A stretch of DNA of 64,000 bases from JBBIPA01 sp963775935 (GTDB taxonomy: Bacteria; Chloroflexota; Dehalococcoidia; GIF9; UBA5629): assembly GCA_963775935.1 (NCBI GenBank), contig CAVZKR010000002.1:558001-622000 (forward strand). The letters are read 5' to 3'. The notes below the pieces were generated by a model, which saw only the letters and a list, made by a program, of their open reading frames with translations, had not been told where the DNA came from and did not search any database. The translations under genes and the position numbers were made by a program. Shown piece after piece: positions 31,783 through 39,575 of the stretch (the first letter of the stretch is position 1; every line of letters begins with the position of its first letter).

Positions 31783-33210
31783 TTATCGTGTTGGCCTGGA
31801 TTTCCACCAGTAGTTGTAAATACCACCGACATAGAACAATTTCCTGAAGGTAAGTTCGATAGGCATGCCGACTTTGCATTCTGCAGGGTCTCGATCAGTC
31901 ATATCTATCAGTATTCTGCCGCCACCTTCAAAATCAAGTACTGACACTGTTACAGGCGGGTCAATGGTAGCCATGATATGGTCATGGCAGAAAGAGAAAA
32001 GATTAGCTTTCTTGTCCAGGAATGAATAAGACTCGAATTTATCCTTGGTGCGACAGGTTACGCACACTCTCTGTGGCGGATATTGAGGAGTGCCACAGTT
32101 CAGACACTTAACCCCGCGCAACTGTAGTTCCTTGGTATTTTCTCTCCACTGCGCTTGAGGACCTGGCTGGCGATATTCAAGAGCAGGACGTGCTGGGGGT
32201 TGTATGGTGAGTAACTCACGCCAGCGCAAATATCGGTTATAGTTACTGAGCATTTTTTTTGATGCTATATGACCTTTTACTGCTCTCCTGCTACCCTTGG
32301 TTTTTTCTACTGTATCGGTGGTCTTGATGCTCAACACGTCACACCCGTTACCATAGCTCACCAGCAGTATTCTATTGCCGCCTTTGGCCTCTTCAAGGGC
32401 TTCGACAAGGCACAGCAGCGCCATAGCTGCGCCAGCATCCCCCATTGCAGTGAACAGGGTGTCTTTTGATTGCGTTTTAGGATCGAATCCCAGCTTCTTA
32501 ACTAAGCCACTTATCTGGCGTTGATTAGGAATGTATAAAACACAGGTGGTGAAGTCTTTCGGGGTCAGGTTAAATTTTTTCATAGCTCCGGTGACTGCCG
32601 CAGGCACTACCTTGTTGTATCCTATATCTACTATCCATCTGTCCTCGGCAGAGCGGACGAAGGTATCCTTATCTGTCCGCCAGAAGTCTTGAAATTCTTC
32701 ATATATAGAATAATTGCCTTCAATCTCGGCAATGACTCCTTTACTACCTATAACGACAGCAGCAGCGCCATCACCAAAAGTCATCTCGCCAGGACCTGCC
32801 GGATACCCTAAACGGACTTCGGAGGCAATTACCAGAATACCTGTGGCTGAACCGCTTTTAACCATATCGACAGCAGCTCGAAGGGCATTCGTGCCGCTTC
32901 TCAATGATCCGCTGAAGTCCATAGTTACAGCGTCTTTCTTAACACCAAGCACGGTGGCTATGGTAGCTGCGGACTGTTTGTCCTTATGGGGAGATGAGGT
33001 TGAGGCAAAGAAGACGCCCTCTATACCTCCCGGATCAATACCTTTGAGACAATCTCGGGCTGCTTCAACAGCCATCGTGAGGCTGTCTTCATCATAATTG
33101 GCTACTGCTTTTTCGCCTGGTGCAGGTGGTGCATCCCAGGCACGAGCAATTTCAGCTCGACTGAGCCGATAGAGTGGTATGTAAGCGCCATACGAAGTAA
33201 TTCCTACCAT
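31783..33210 (-). CDS. HMG-CoA-synthase-like protein fused to DUF35 zinc-ribbon/OB domain
   Basis: This is a 475-residue fusion. Residues 1-~310 have the thiolase/HMGCS fold (GAYIPLYRLSRAEIARAW, VFFASTSSPHKDKQSAATIA, GEMTFGDGAAAVVIG, LYIPNQRQISGLVKKLG, LVSYGNGCDVLSI). Residues ~370-475 are DUF35 with the zinc ribbon CLNCGTPQYPPQRVCVTC and an OB-fold tail. The active-site region reads DFSGSLRSGTNAL where archaeal HMGCS has an ACKAGT-type motif, so the nucleophilic Cys is replaced, apparently by Leu. The partner thiolase follows after 31 nt. This suggests a scaffolding or non-classical condensing role. Confidence 0.82.
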   Translation of the reverse strand: MVGITSYGAYIPLYRLSRAEIARAWDAPPAPGEKAVANYDEDSLTMAVEAARDCLKGIDPGGIEGVFFASTSSPHKDKQSAATIATVLGVKKDAVTMDFSGSLRSGTNALRAAVDMVKSGSATGILVIASEVRLGYPAGPGEMTFGDGAAAVVIGSKGVIAEIEGNYSIYEEFQDFWRTDKDTFVRSAEDRWIVDIGYNKVVPAAVTGAMKKFNLTPKDFTTCVLYIPNQRQISGLVKKLGFDPKTQSKDTLFTAMGDAGAAMALLCLVEALEEAKGGNRILLVSYGNGCDVLSIKTTDTVEKTKGSRRAVKGHIASKKMLSNYNRYLRWRELLTIQPPARPALEYRQPGPQAQWRENTKELQLRGVKCLNCGTPQYPPQRVCVTCRTKDKFESYSFLDKKANLFSFCHDHIMATIDPPVTVSVLDFEGGGRILIDMTDRDPAECKVGMPIELTFRKLFYVGGIYNYWWKSRPTR

Positions 33211-33394
33211 TTCTTCGTTTATCTCCTTTTGCGTACTTTACCTATCGACAAACACGGTGGCAAGTTGTTTATCGAAAGACTGGGCGTCGTTGATTTTGTC
33301 TCTTACTTATAGAAGGATGACACAGGTACATGTTTTGTGAAAACCGAATTATTATGCCTAACGCTCCGATGAAAGTCAAACAAAAGTACCGTTT

Positions 33395-34210
33395 TTATGG
33401 GATAGGTAGTTTGCTCGTCGACAGGTACCAGTGGAGCAGCTCGCTTCCCCAGACCAATGTTGCTATGGTAGCAATGGCAAGGAAGGGACCGAAGGGGATG
33501 GGCTCTTTTCTGCGTTTCACTTTCAGTAAAAGCAGGATGACAGCCACTAAACCACCACTGACCACAGCGAGAAAGATAGCAACGAAGACAAGGGGAAAGC
33601 CAGCTGCTAGGCCAATGAAACCGGTCAGCTTGACATCACCCCAGCCCATACCCCCGCGAGAAATAAGAGCTATGATAAACAGGATAAGGAAACCGGCAGC
33701 ACCGCCGATAGCAGCATTGACTACCCAGAGATGGTGAATCCTGGGGATGGCATTGACGGTAAACGATGGCTCAACACTGAATAAAGTGCCTAGCGCTGTT
33801 ATAATCAGGGCGATAATCATACCGGCGTATACTATTCTATTGGGCAGGATGCCGTGCTCGGAGTCGATTATGGCTAAAACAATGAAAAGGCAGCAGTAAA
33901 TGACCATTATCAGCAGTTCATAGCTTAACCCAAAGCGCCAGTACAAAAAAGCGAAGAGAAGTCCAGTCAGGACTTCTACGACGAAAGAACGTAAAGGTAT
34001 GGCTGTACTACAGTAGCGACAGCGCCCTTTTAACCATAGAAAGCTGAAAATCGGGACCAGGTCGCGAGACGCTATCCTGTGTTTGCAGACCGGACAGTGT
34101 GATGGCGGTGATACTAGTGAGCCACCTTTGGGCAGCCTATCAGCAACGACATTAAGAAAACTGGCGATAGTGGCTCCCAGCACGAAAAAGAAGATTAGCC
34201 ATATGAACAT
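33395..34210 (-). CDS. pilD: Prepilin peptidase (type IV leader peptidase)
   Basis: This 271-residue polytopic protein has the N-terminal cytoplasmic zinc loop CPVCKHRIASRDLVPIFSFLWLKGRCRYC. The two catalytic Asp are in AIIDSEHGILPNR and GMGWGDVKLTGFIGLAAG. It cleaves prepilins after the Gly of the leader, usually N-methylating the new terminus as well. Substrates are present at 37928, 48260 and 48793. It lies outside the main pilus operon, on the same strand. Confidence 0.93.
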   Translation of the reverse strand: MFIWLIFFFVLGATIASFLNVVADRLPKGGSLVSPPSHCPVCKHRIASRDLVPIFSFLWLKGRCRYCSTAIPLRSFVVEVLTGLLFAFLYWRFGLSYELLIMVIYCCLFIVLAIIDSEHGILPNRIVYAGMIIALIITALGTLFSVEPSFTVNAIPRIHHLWVVNAAIGGAAGFLILFIIALISRGGMGWGDVKLTGFIGLAAGFPLVFVAIFLAVVSGGLVAVILLLLKVKRRKEPIPFGPFLAIATIATLVWGSELLHWYLSTSKLPIP

Positions 34211-34238
34211 ATAGTAACCTTTAATTTTTTATAGTACC

Positions 34239-34331
34239 ATGTCATTGCGAGCTGCGAAGGCAGCCTGGCAATCGCTCTGCATTCTCTCAACGAGACGATT
34301 GGTCTGGCCGGTTGTGCCTCTCTAATGACAT
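34239..34331. repeat. 93-bp small palindrome-ended repeat (CATTGCGAG type)
   Basis: It begins ATGTCATTGCGAG and ends CTCTAATGACAT, with 8-bp inverted ends. Its interior (GCGAAGGCAGCCTGGCAATCG) resembles the dispersed CATTGCGAG...GCAATC repeats found in many bacterial genomes, including Chloroflexota. It is a non-coding, probably non-autonomous element. Confidence 0.55.
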
Positions 34332-34708
34332 AAACTATTTGGGCTCTATTATAAAACATTCCCTGTTTCAGTTGCATTATCTATACGTGCTGCTCATGTG
34401 CCAGGATTTCTGTCCCATGCAAAACAGTTGCCCACTTATATTTTTGTTCTATGATGTATAATTCTCTCTCTTGTGGTGGGGGAGAGAGTAGCCACAAGTA
34501 TAGCGTATCCTTGGCCGAAGTTTTCAATAAACAGGATTTTCCTGCGGTAATTGCCTGCCTCCCTGGGCTTAAGTGGATGTGTAGTAACTTGACAGACTAT
34601 CATGTTAAGATATAATTGACTAAAAACAAATACAAGGTAAATACGAGACTTGCTCATAAGGATAGTCGGACGATTGCTCTGGCATATTAAGAATGTGGAG
34701 ATACCAGT
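34332..34708. other. Intergenic region before pilT
   Basis: No gene seen. It holds a CTCTCTC/GAGAGAG hairpin (34464-34488, 11-nt loop) and the pilT promoter at 34589-34616. Confidence 0.5.
34589..34616 (+). promoter_or_regulatory. Sigma70-type promoter of the first pilT
   Basis: TTGACA (34589-34594), a 16-bp spacer and TATAAT (34611-34616), 92 nt before the start codon. Confidence 0.65.
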
Positions 34709-35782
34709 ATGCAAGCAGACGAATTCATAAGATTACTTCTTCAACTAATGGTAAATAAGGATGCTTCAGATCTACATCTGATGGTGAATAGCAGACCAGT
34801 GCTTCGCATTCATGGCGATCTTGTTCCCCAAGAAGACCTGCCATCACTTTCAGCGGGAGAGGTTGAATCTATCTTTGAACAGGTTGCCAATCAAGAACAG
34901 CAGACTACTTTTCGGATAGAGCGCGAGCTTGATTTTGCCTATAGCGTTCCGGGCTTAGCTCGATTCCGAGTTAACGTGCTAAGACAACGGGGCACGATAA
35001 GTCTTGCCTTCCGACTCATACCATTTAAGACTCCGACCATTGATGAGTTGGGGCTTCCTCAGATTTGCAAGGAGCTTATTATCAAACCGAGGGGGCTTAT
35101 TTTGATAACAGGCGCTGCCGGTACTGGCAAGTCAACCACTCTGGCTGCGATGATAAATTATCTTAATGAAACCAAAAAGAGAAATATCATTACTATTGAA
35201 GACCCTATCGAATTCTTGTTTCATAATAAGCAATGCATCATCCGCCAACGGGACTTGGGAGATGATACGAAGTCATTCTCAACCGCCTTAATACATGCCC
35301 TCCGGCATGATCCTGATGTACTTGTCATTGGTGAAATGCGCGACTTAGATACAATAAGCACAGCCATTATGGCTGTGGAGACGGGCCATTTGGTGCTTGG
35401 CACACTACATACTATCGATGCTGTCCAATCTATCGACCGTATCATTGATGTTTTCCCTTATGGTCAGCAACGTCAAATTAGACTACAATTATCACAGGTA
35501 CTATTAGCTGTACTGTCACAGAGGCTCCTATATCGTATTAATGGAAGTCGAGTAGCTGCCTTTGAGATTATGCTTGCCAACAGCATTCTCACAAGACTTA
35601 TTCGTGAGGAGAGGATTTACGATATACTAACTACCATTGAGATGTGTTCTAGAGAGGGCATGCAGACTATGGACCAAGCACTAGCTGATCTAGTGAGGGG
35701 GAATATAGTCACTAAGGAAGAAGCCTTGATAAAAAGTACCGATGCAGAAAAACTTAAGAAATATTTGGAACCTCAACGTTAA
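34709..35782 (+). CDS. pilT: Type IV pilus retraction ATPase PilT (copy 1)
   Basis: This 357-residue secretion ATPase has VNKDASDLHLMVNSRPVLRIHG at the start and Walker A GAAGTGKSTTLAAM (the usual first residues GPTGS are GAAGT here). It has the Asp box TIEDPIEFLF, Walker B VLVIGEMRDLDTISTAIMAVETGHLVLGTLHT and a C-terminal helical end. A GGAGAT precedes the ATG. It is on the opposite strand to the second pilT (38409-39479) and outside the pilus operon. One of the two copies may be PilU-like or serve gliding/twitching control. Confidence 0.9.
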   Translation: MQADEFIRLLLQLMVNKDASDLHLMVNSRPVLRIHGDLVPQEDLPSLSAGEVESIFEQVANQEQQTTFRIERELDFAYSVPGLARFRVNVLRQRGTISLAFRLIPFKTPTIDELGLPQICKELIIKPRGLILITGAAGTGKSTTLAAMINYLNETKKRNIITIEDPIEFLFHNKQCIIRQRDLGDDTKSFSTALIHALRHDPDVLVIGEMRDLDTISTAIMAVETGHLVLGTLHTIDAVQSIDRIIDVFPYGQQRQIRLQLSQVLLAVLSQRLLYRINGSRVAAFEIMLANSILTRLIREERIYDILTTIEMCSREGMQTMDQALADLVRGNIVTKEEALIKSTDAEKLKKYLEPQR

Positions 35783-36154
35783 ATAGATTCTCATAGATAG
35801 TAGTCATTGATGATGTGTTTAAAGGTATATAGTAGCCAGTTCGGTGGATAGATTAATTCATTAAAATAAGTATTGTCAGGAGGTTGGGTGCGAGGATGTG
35901 GTGGAGGCTCACAGAAGATACGCACCTATTGATAATATCAAAGTATAGCTTCTCTATTGGGGCATAGTACGTATTGCGTCAAATAAAACTGTTACCGAAG
36001 ACTTCCCGTAGCTTCTTTTCGGGTAACGTGCTAGAATTAATGCATTAATACTGTAGCGTTACCAAGTGCAATTAAAGCAACTCCAACCAGAATGGTATAA
36101 TATCCTCGAAGCTGGATTTGTAGATTGCCGTTTTAATTTATTGAGAGGGATAAG
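35783..36154. other. Intergenic region with an imperfect hairpin and a promoter
   Basis: No gene seen in 372 nt. An imperfect stem (GTTACC-GAA ... TTC-GGGTAAC, 35991-36027) lies centrally. TTAAAG (36072-36077) and an extended TGGTATAAT (36093-36101; 18-bp spacer) form the likely promoter of the next regulator. Confidence 0.5.
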
Positions 36155-36841
36155 ATGGCTAATAAACCTGAAAAAATCAAAGTGTATTTAGCTGATGAGC
36201 AACAGCTATTTCGGCAAGGAATACGTACTGTACTGGCCAAAGAAGAATCTATTGAAGTGTGTGGGGAGTTTACCTCTGGAGATGAGCTGCAGGCAGCACT
36301 CGCTACGACGGATGCGAATGTGATACTCCTTCACATTAAACTACCTCCCCAAGGTGGTTTGGAGATTGCCAGGGCCATAAAAAAGCAATTGCCCAGCATC
36401 GCGGTAATACTGTTTACTTCGGAGATTAGCGAAGACGAATTGTTTGAGGCTATCAAATCTCGTGCTTCTGCTTATCTCAGCCGTAATGTGCGCAGGGAAG
36501 AGCTGATTGATACTATAGTTGCGTCGGCTGCTGGTAAACACCCTATCAATGATGCCTTTCTGTTAAAGCCAAAGGTTGCGGAGCGTGTCCTCGGGCAATT
36601 TCAAGACCTGTCCTGGGGGCAAGGGGTTGAATCCTTTATCTCGCCATTAACAGCGAGGGAAACTGAGATATTGAAGTATATGGCCCAGGGTTACTTGAAT
36701 AAACAAATTGCTGATGCCCTTTCTATTAGTGAGCAAACTATTAAGAACCATGTAACTTCGATACTCCGGAAGCTCGATGCCAATGCTCGGACTCAGGCAG
36801 TGATAATAGCGGTGAAGCGTGGTTTAATTTCTTTGAGCTAA
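36155..36841 (+). CDS. NarL/LuxR-family regulator with degenerate receiver
   Basis: The 228-residue protein looks like a response regulator, but the phosphoacceptor position in NVILLHIKLP is His60 instead of Asp. The conserved Lys region reads AYLSRNVRRE (Lys to Arg). Asp-Glu of the acidic pocket (YLADEQQLFRQG) and the Thr (ILFTS) remain. The GerE HTH is intact: LTARETEILKYMAQGYLNKQIADAL with SEQTIKNHVTSILRKL. It is probably a phosphorylation-independent regulator. Its HTH closely matches that of the stand-alone HTH protein at 36934. It sits among pilus genes and may control them. Confidence 0.87.
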   Translation: MANKPEKIKVYLADEQQLFRQGIRTVLAKEESIEVCGEFTSGDELQAALATTDANVILLHIKLPPQGGLEIARAIKKQLPSIAVILFTSEISEDELFEAIKSRASAYLSRNVRREELIDTIVASAAGKHPINDAFLLKPKVAERVLGQFQDLSWGQGVESFISPLTARETEILKYMAQGYLNKQIADALSISEQTIKNHVTSILRKLDANARTQAVIIAVKRGLISLS

Positions 36842-36933
36842 ATAACCTGGTCATCTCTATCCTGCTATTTTTTAGTTACTCTTGCCATTCACTAGCGCGT
36901 CATCACGTTGTAGAGTACGGATTTACTACACTC

Positions 36934-37224
36934 CTATATTATTGATACGATGCCTAACTTCATAGCTCGTATCACTGCTTCGGTTCGGTTGCTGGCCTGA
37001 AGCTTTTTCAATATGGATGATACGTGGTTTTTGGCGGTCTGCTCGCTAATATCCAGGCTACCTGCAATTTGCTTATTGAGGTACCCTTGCGCCATATGAT
37101 GAAGGATTTCAATCTCCTTCGGTGTCAAAGAGGTAGCATTGAGACCGAATTCCCTTTGCCACAATATGCGGGGGGTTAGGTCAGTGTCTGGAAATTGTCC
37201 TACTAATGTCCCTCCGTGGTTCAT
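36934..37224 (-). CDS. Stand-alone LuxR/GerE-type HTH protein
   Basis: The product is 96 residues from the ATG at 37222-37224, which has a strong AAAGGAGG upstream; a frame extension to 37302 lacks one. After a short N-terminal arm it has only the HTH: LTPKEIEILHHMAQGYLNKQIAGSL with SEQTAKNHVSSILKKLQASNRTEAV. The HTH is nearly the same as in the degenerate response regulator at 36155. No receiver is present. It could act as a competitor or partner of that regulator on shared sites. Confidence 0.8.
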   Translation of the reverse strand: MNHGGTLVGQFPDTDLTPRILWQREFGLNATSLTPKEIEILHHMAQGYLNKQIAGSLDISEQTAKNHVSSILKKLQASNRTEAVIRAMKLGIVSII

Positions 37225-37310
37225 TACCTTCCTCCTTTGGTGTTTTACAATTCCTTTTATTGGCCCTGATAGTGATGATACGACTTCATGGCACTCACTC
37301 AAGCGTGCTG

Positions 37311-37523
37311 TTAATCAGCAAACCTTTGTACTCTATTAACTTCTATCCTCAATTTAGTGAGTTCATCTTCCGTGAACAGTCTCCATCCTCTCCTGTCACG
37401 GTAGGTTACGTCATTATATTTGTTACCTTTTATCCATCGTAGCAAGGTGTTCTTACTTACTCCTGCTATCCTACAAACTTCAGCAGTCCTGTAAAACGTG
37501 GTGCCATCAATAGTAATCGGCAT
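37311..37523 (-). CDS. MerR/excisionase-like small HTH protein
   Basis: This 70-residue protein from the ATG at 37521-37523 has AAAGGAGG 11 nt upstream; an ATG at 37556 is the alternative start. The motif FYRTAEVCRIAGVSKNTLLRWIKGNKY with GWRLFTEDELTKLRIEV is a MerR-type winged helix as found in excisionases and phage-like regulators. There is no effector domain. It lies 86 nt upstream of the LuxR HTH gene on the same strand, so they may be co-transcribed. Confidence 0.75.
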   Translation of the reverse strand: MPITIDGTTFYRTAEVCRIAGVSKNTLLRWIKGNKYNDVTYRDRRGWRLFTEDELTKLRIEVNRVQRFAD

Positions 37524-37556
37524 TACAGCATCATCCTCCTTTATATTTGGGTACAC

Positions 37557-37838
37557 TCATCATAGTTCAACTAGTTACGATGTACATCACCAAAAGGTAC
37601 TGAATCCGTATAGTACTTTGCGGTGCTGTGTTAACGTGGTACTTTGGTCATGGGAAGTTCCTATCCTTGATAGTGAGGAGCGACCGGAATGCAGGGAAAG
37701 GTCTTTAGACCTATCGAACGTGAATATAAGTATTGGGTAACCTTCGGCGGGATGGTAGTGAAATCGTGTAGAGATCGCCACGCTCTGGTTTGTGATGAGA
37801 GGGGAGATGAAGAATCGGAGTTCATGTTCTGGTTGGGA
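37557..37838. other. Unassigned intergenic region with several possible stems
   Basis: About 280 nt without a supported gene. Short stems are visible (GGTCTTTAGACC at about 37701; GGCG...CGCC at about 37747-37780). It may hold a structured leader or a promoter, but I do not recognise a known riboswitch. Confidence 0.35.
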
Positions 37839-37875
37839 AAATAACAGGAGCCACAAATTGTGGCTCCTGTTATTT
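37839..37875 (-). terminator. Intrinsic terminator of the major pilin gene
   Basis: A perfect 17-bp stem (AAATAACAGGAGCCACA and complement) with a 3-nt loop, followed on the minus strand by TTTTCCC. It lies 53 nt past the pilin stop. Confidence 0.8.
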
Positions 37876-37927
37876 GATAGTGTCAGTAACTGTTGCAGGT
37901 GTTTCCTGCAACTAAGAAGAGTGTTGC

Positions 37928-38272
37928 CTAAGGATAGGCATCTTGTGTTACCAGACCCTTATTGTCCCAACTGTATGTGCCCCGTGGGTCATCGACGAGG
38001 TAGCCAGCACTCACCAAACCGGCGGTATCAACAGTAGTAGGATCAGCACTTGGGTTATCTGCCATCCAGGCAACGATAGCGGTCTGCATATTGTGGAGCT
38101 CGGTAGAAGCTGCCTCGGCATGACCGCGGCCAATGAAGTTACCGACTGCCAAGGTAACCACTCCTGCCAGCACCCCTAGGATGCCAACCACTACCAGTAA
38201 CTCGATTAAGGTGAAGCCCTTATTGGTAGCTGGCCCATAGAGTTTACGTACCACTTTTCTCAGAAAACTCAT
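37928..38272 (-). CDS. pilA: Type IV major pilin-like prepilin
   Basis: The 114-residue prepilin has a short basic leader ending NKG and a cleavage site before FTLIELLVVVGILGVLAG, including Glu at position +5. A small soluble domain contains STELHNMQTAIVAWMAD and no cysteines. It is the most pilin-like and most compact candidate in the locus, with its own strong terminator, as expected of a highly expressed structural subunit. Exported and cleaved by PilD (33395-34210). An upstream TAGTA/GTACT element at about 38375 may be regulatory. Confidence 0.88.
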   Translation of the reverse strand: MSFLRKVVRKLYGPATNKGFTLIELLVVVGILGVLAGVVTLAVGNFIGRGHAEAASTELHNMQTAIVAWMADNPSADPTTVDTAGLVSAGYLVDDPRGTYSWDNKGLVTQDAYP

Positions 38273-38408
38273 GTAACACCTCCTTTCTTTTTATAGTTCT
38301 GGGTTTTACGCTTGTCTATGCTTCATTATCATATACATTGAAGCTGCTGTAAATATGACCAAGGTAACTTTTGGAGTAGTAAAAAAGTACTGGTATTGAG
38401 TATTACCA

Positions 38409-39479
38409 TCACTTACAGACTGGTACGCCACCAACCATTTTGTTTACTTCTTCTGGATCCTGGCAATATGTCATAACAGCGGACCACTCAATAACGCCAG
38501 TTTGGTACAGCTTGACAAGAACATCATCCGTTGACTGCATTCCAGAGCTGGTTTGTGCACGTATTGAGTTAGGCAGGAGATACGGTTTGCCCTCCCGAAT
38601 CAAGTTCTTCACTGCCGGAGTGCCCAGCATGATTTCGACGGCTGCTATTCTTCCGCCTGTTATACGTGGCACCAGAGTCTGGCATAGTACGCCTACGAGC
38701 ACCGATGACAGTCGTGCTTGGGCTAAATGGCGTTCATGGGGTGGGAACATGTCAATGATTCTCTCCACGGATTGTGCTGCGCTGGGAGCATGTCCTGTGG
38801 AGATGATGAGGTGGCCAGTCTCAGCCGCGGTAAGGACGGTTGATGCTGTTTCCAGGTCTCGCATTTCGCCTACCAGGATGACGTCGGGGTCCTGTCTCAG
38901 CACATGCTTGAGCGCCGCCGCAAACGACTTTGTATCCGTCTCCAGTTCTCGTTGAGAAAAGTAGCATTGGATACTCTTATACATATATTCAATAGGGTCC
39001 TCGATGGTAACAATATAACGATTTGACGTGGTATTTAAATACTGGAGCATAGCGGCTAAGGTAGTGCTCTTGCCTGAGCCGGTGGGACCAGTAACCAGTA
39101 TTAATCCCCGTTGCTTTACTATCAAATCCTTGCACATTTTGGGGAGCTGCAGCTCGTCTAGGGTGGGTATTTCTGAAGGAAGCAACCTGCAGGCGAGGCT
39201 AATGAATCCCCGCTGCATGCAAGCATTGCCTCGTGTTCTGCCACCGGACTCGAGATTGTGGCCGAAGTCCAATTCCATAGTCTTGCTAAACAGGCTTCTC
39301 TGGTCGGGCGTAGTAAGTTGACAAAACATCTGATATATGTCATCCCCGTTAAGTACCTCGGCTCCATTAATGGTCTGCAAGGTGCCATTAATACGAAGTA
39401 TGGGAGGTGATGAGTGTATCAAATGCAGGTCTGAAGCTTTTTTGTCTACACCATATTCTAACAACTTATAGATATCCAT
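38409..39479 (-). CDS. pilT: Type IV pilus retraction ATPase PilT (copy 2)
   Basis: The 356-residue ATPase has VDKKASDLHLIHSSPPILRING, canonical Walker A GPTGSGKSTTLAAM, the Asp box TIEDPIEYMY, Walker B DVILVGEMRDLETASTVLTAAETGHLIISTGHAPSA and the conserved tail SSGMQSTDDVLVKLY. It follows pilMN on the same strand. Compared with copy 1 its nucleotide motifs are standard, so this is the better candidate for the main retraction motor. Confidence 0.92.
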   Translation of the reverse strand: MDIYKLLEYGVDKKASDLHLIHSSPPILRINGTLQTINGAEVLNGDDIYQMFCQLTTPDQRSLFSKTMELDFGHNLESGGRTRGNACMQRGFISLACRLLPSEIPTLDELQLPKMCKDLIVKQRGLILVTGPTGSGKSTTLAAMLQYLNTTSNRYIVTIEDPIEYMYKSIQCYFSQRELETDTKSFAAALKHVLRQDPDVILVGEMRDLETASTVLTAAETGHLIISTGHAPSAAQSVERIIDMFPPHERHLAQARLSSVLVGVLCQTLVPRITGGRIAAVEIMLGTPAVKNLIREGKPYLLPNSIRAQTSSGMQSTDDVLVKLYQTGVIEWSAVMTYCQDPEEVNKMVGGVPVCK

Positions 39480-39575
39480 GTGTCTCTTGTCTCCTTAAGT
39501 GTATTGTTCTCTCACTAGATCCCAATAACATACAATCCAGTACCTCGTTACCACTGCTGATCAGTAACAAATGAG

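Noticed and set aside
37587..37856. 89-codon minus-strand frame between the MerR-like gene and pilin terminator
   Set aside because: It starts inside the terminator hairpin and has no ribosome site or family resemblance.
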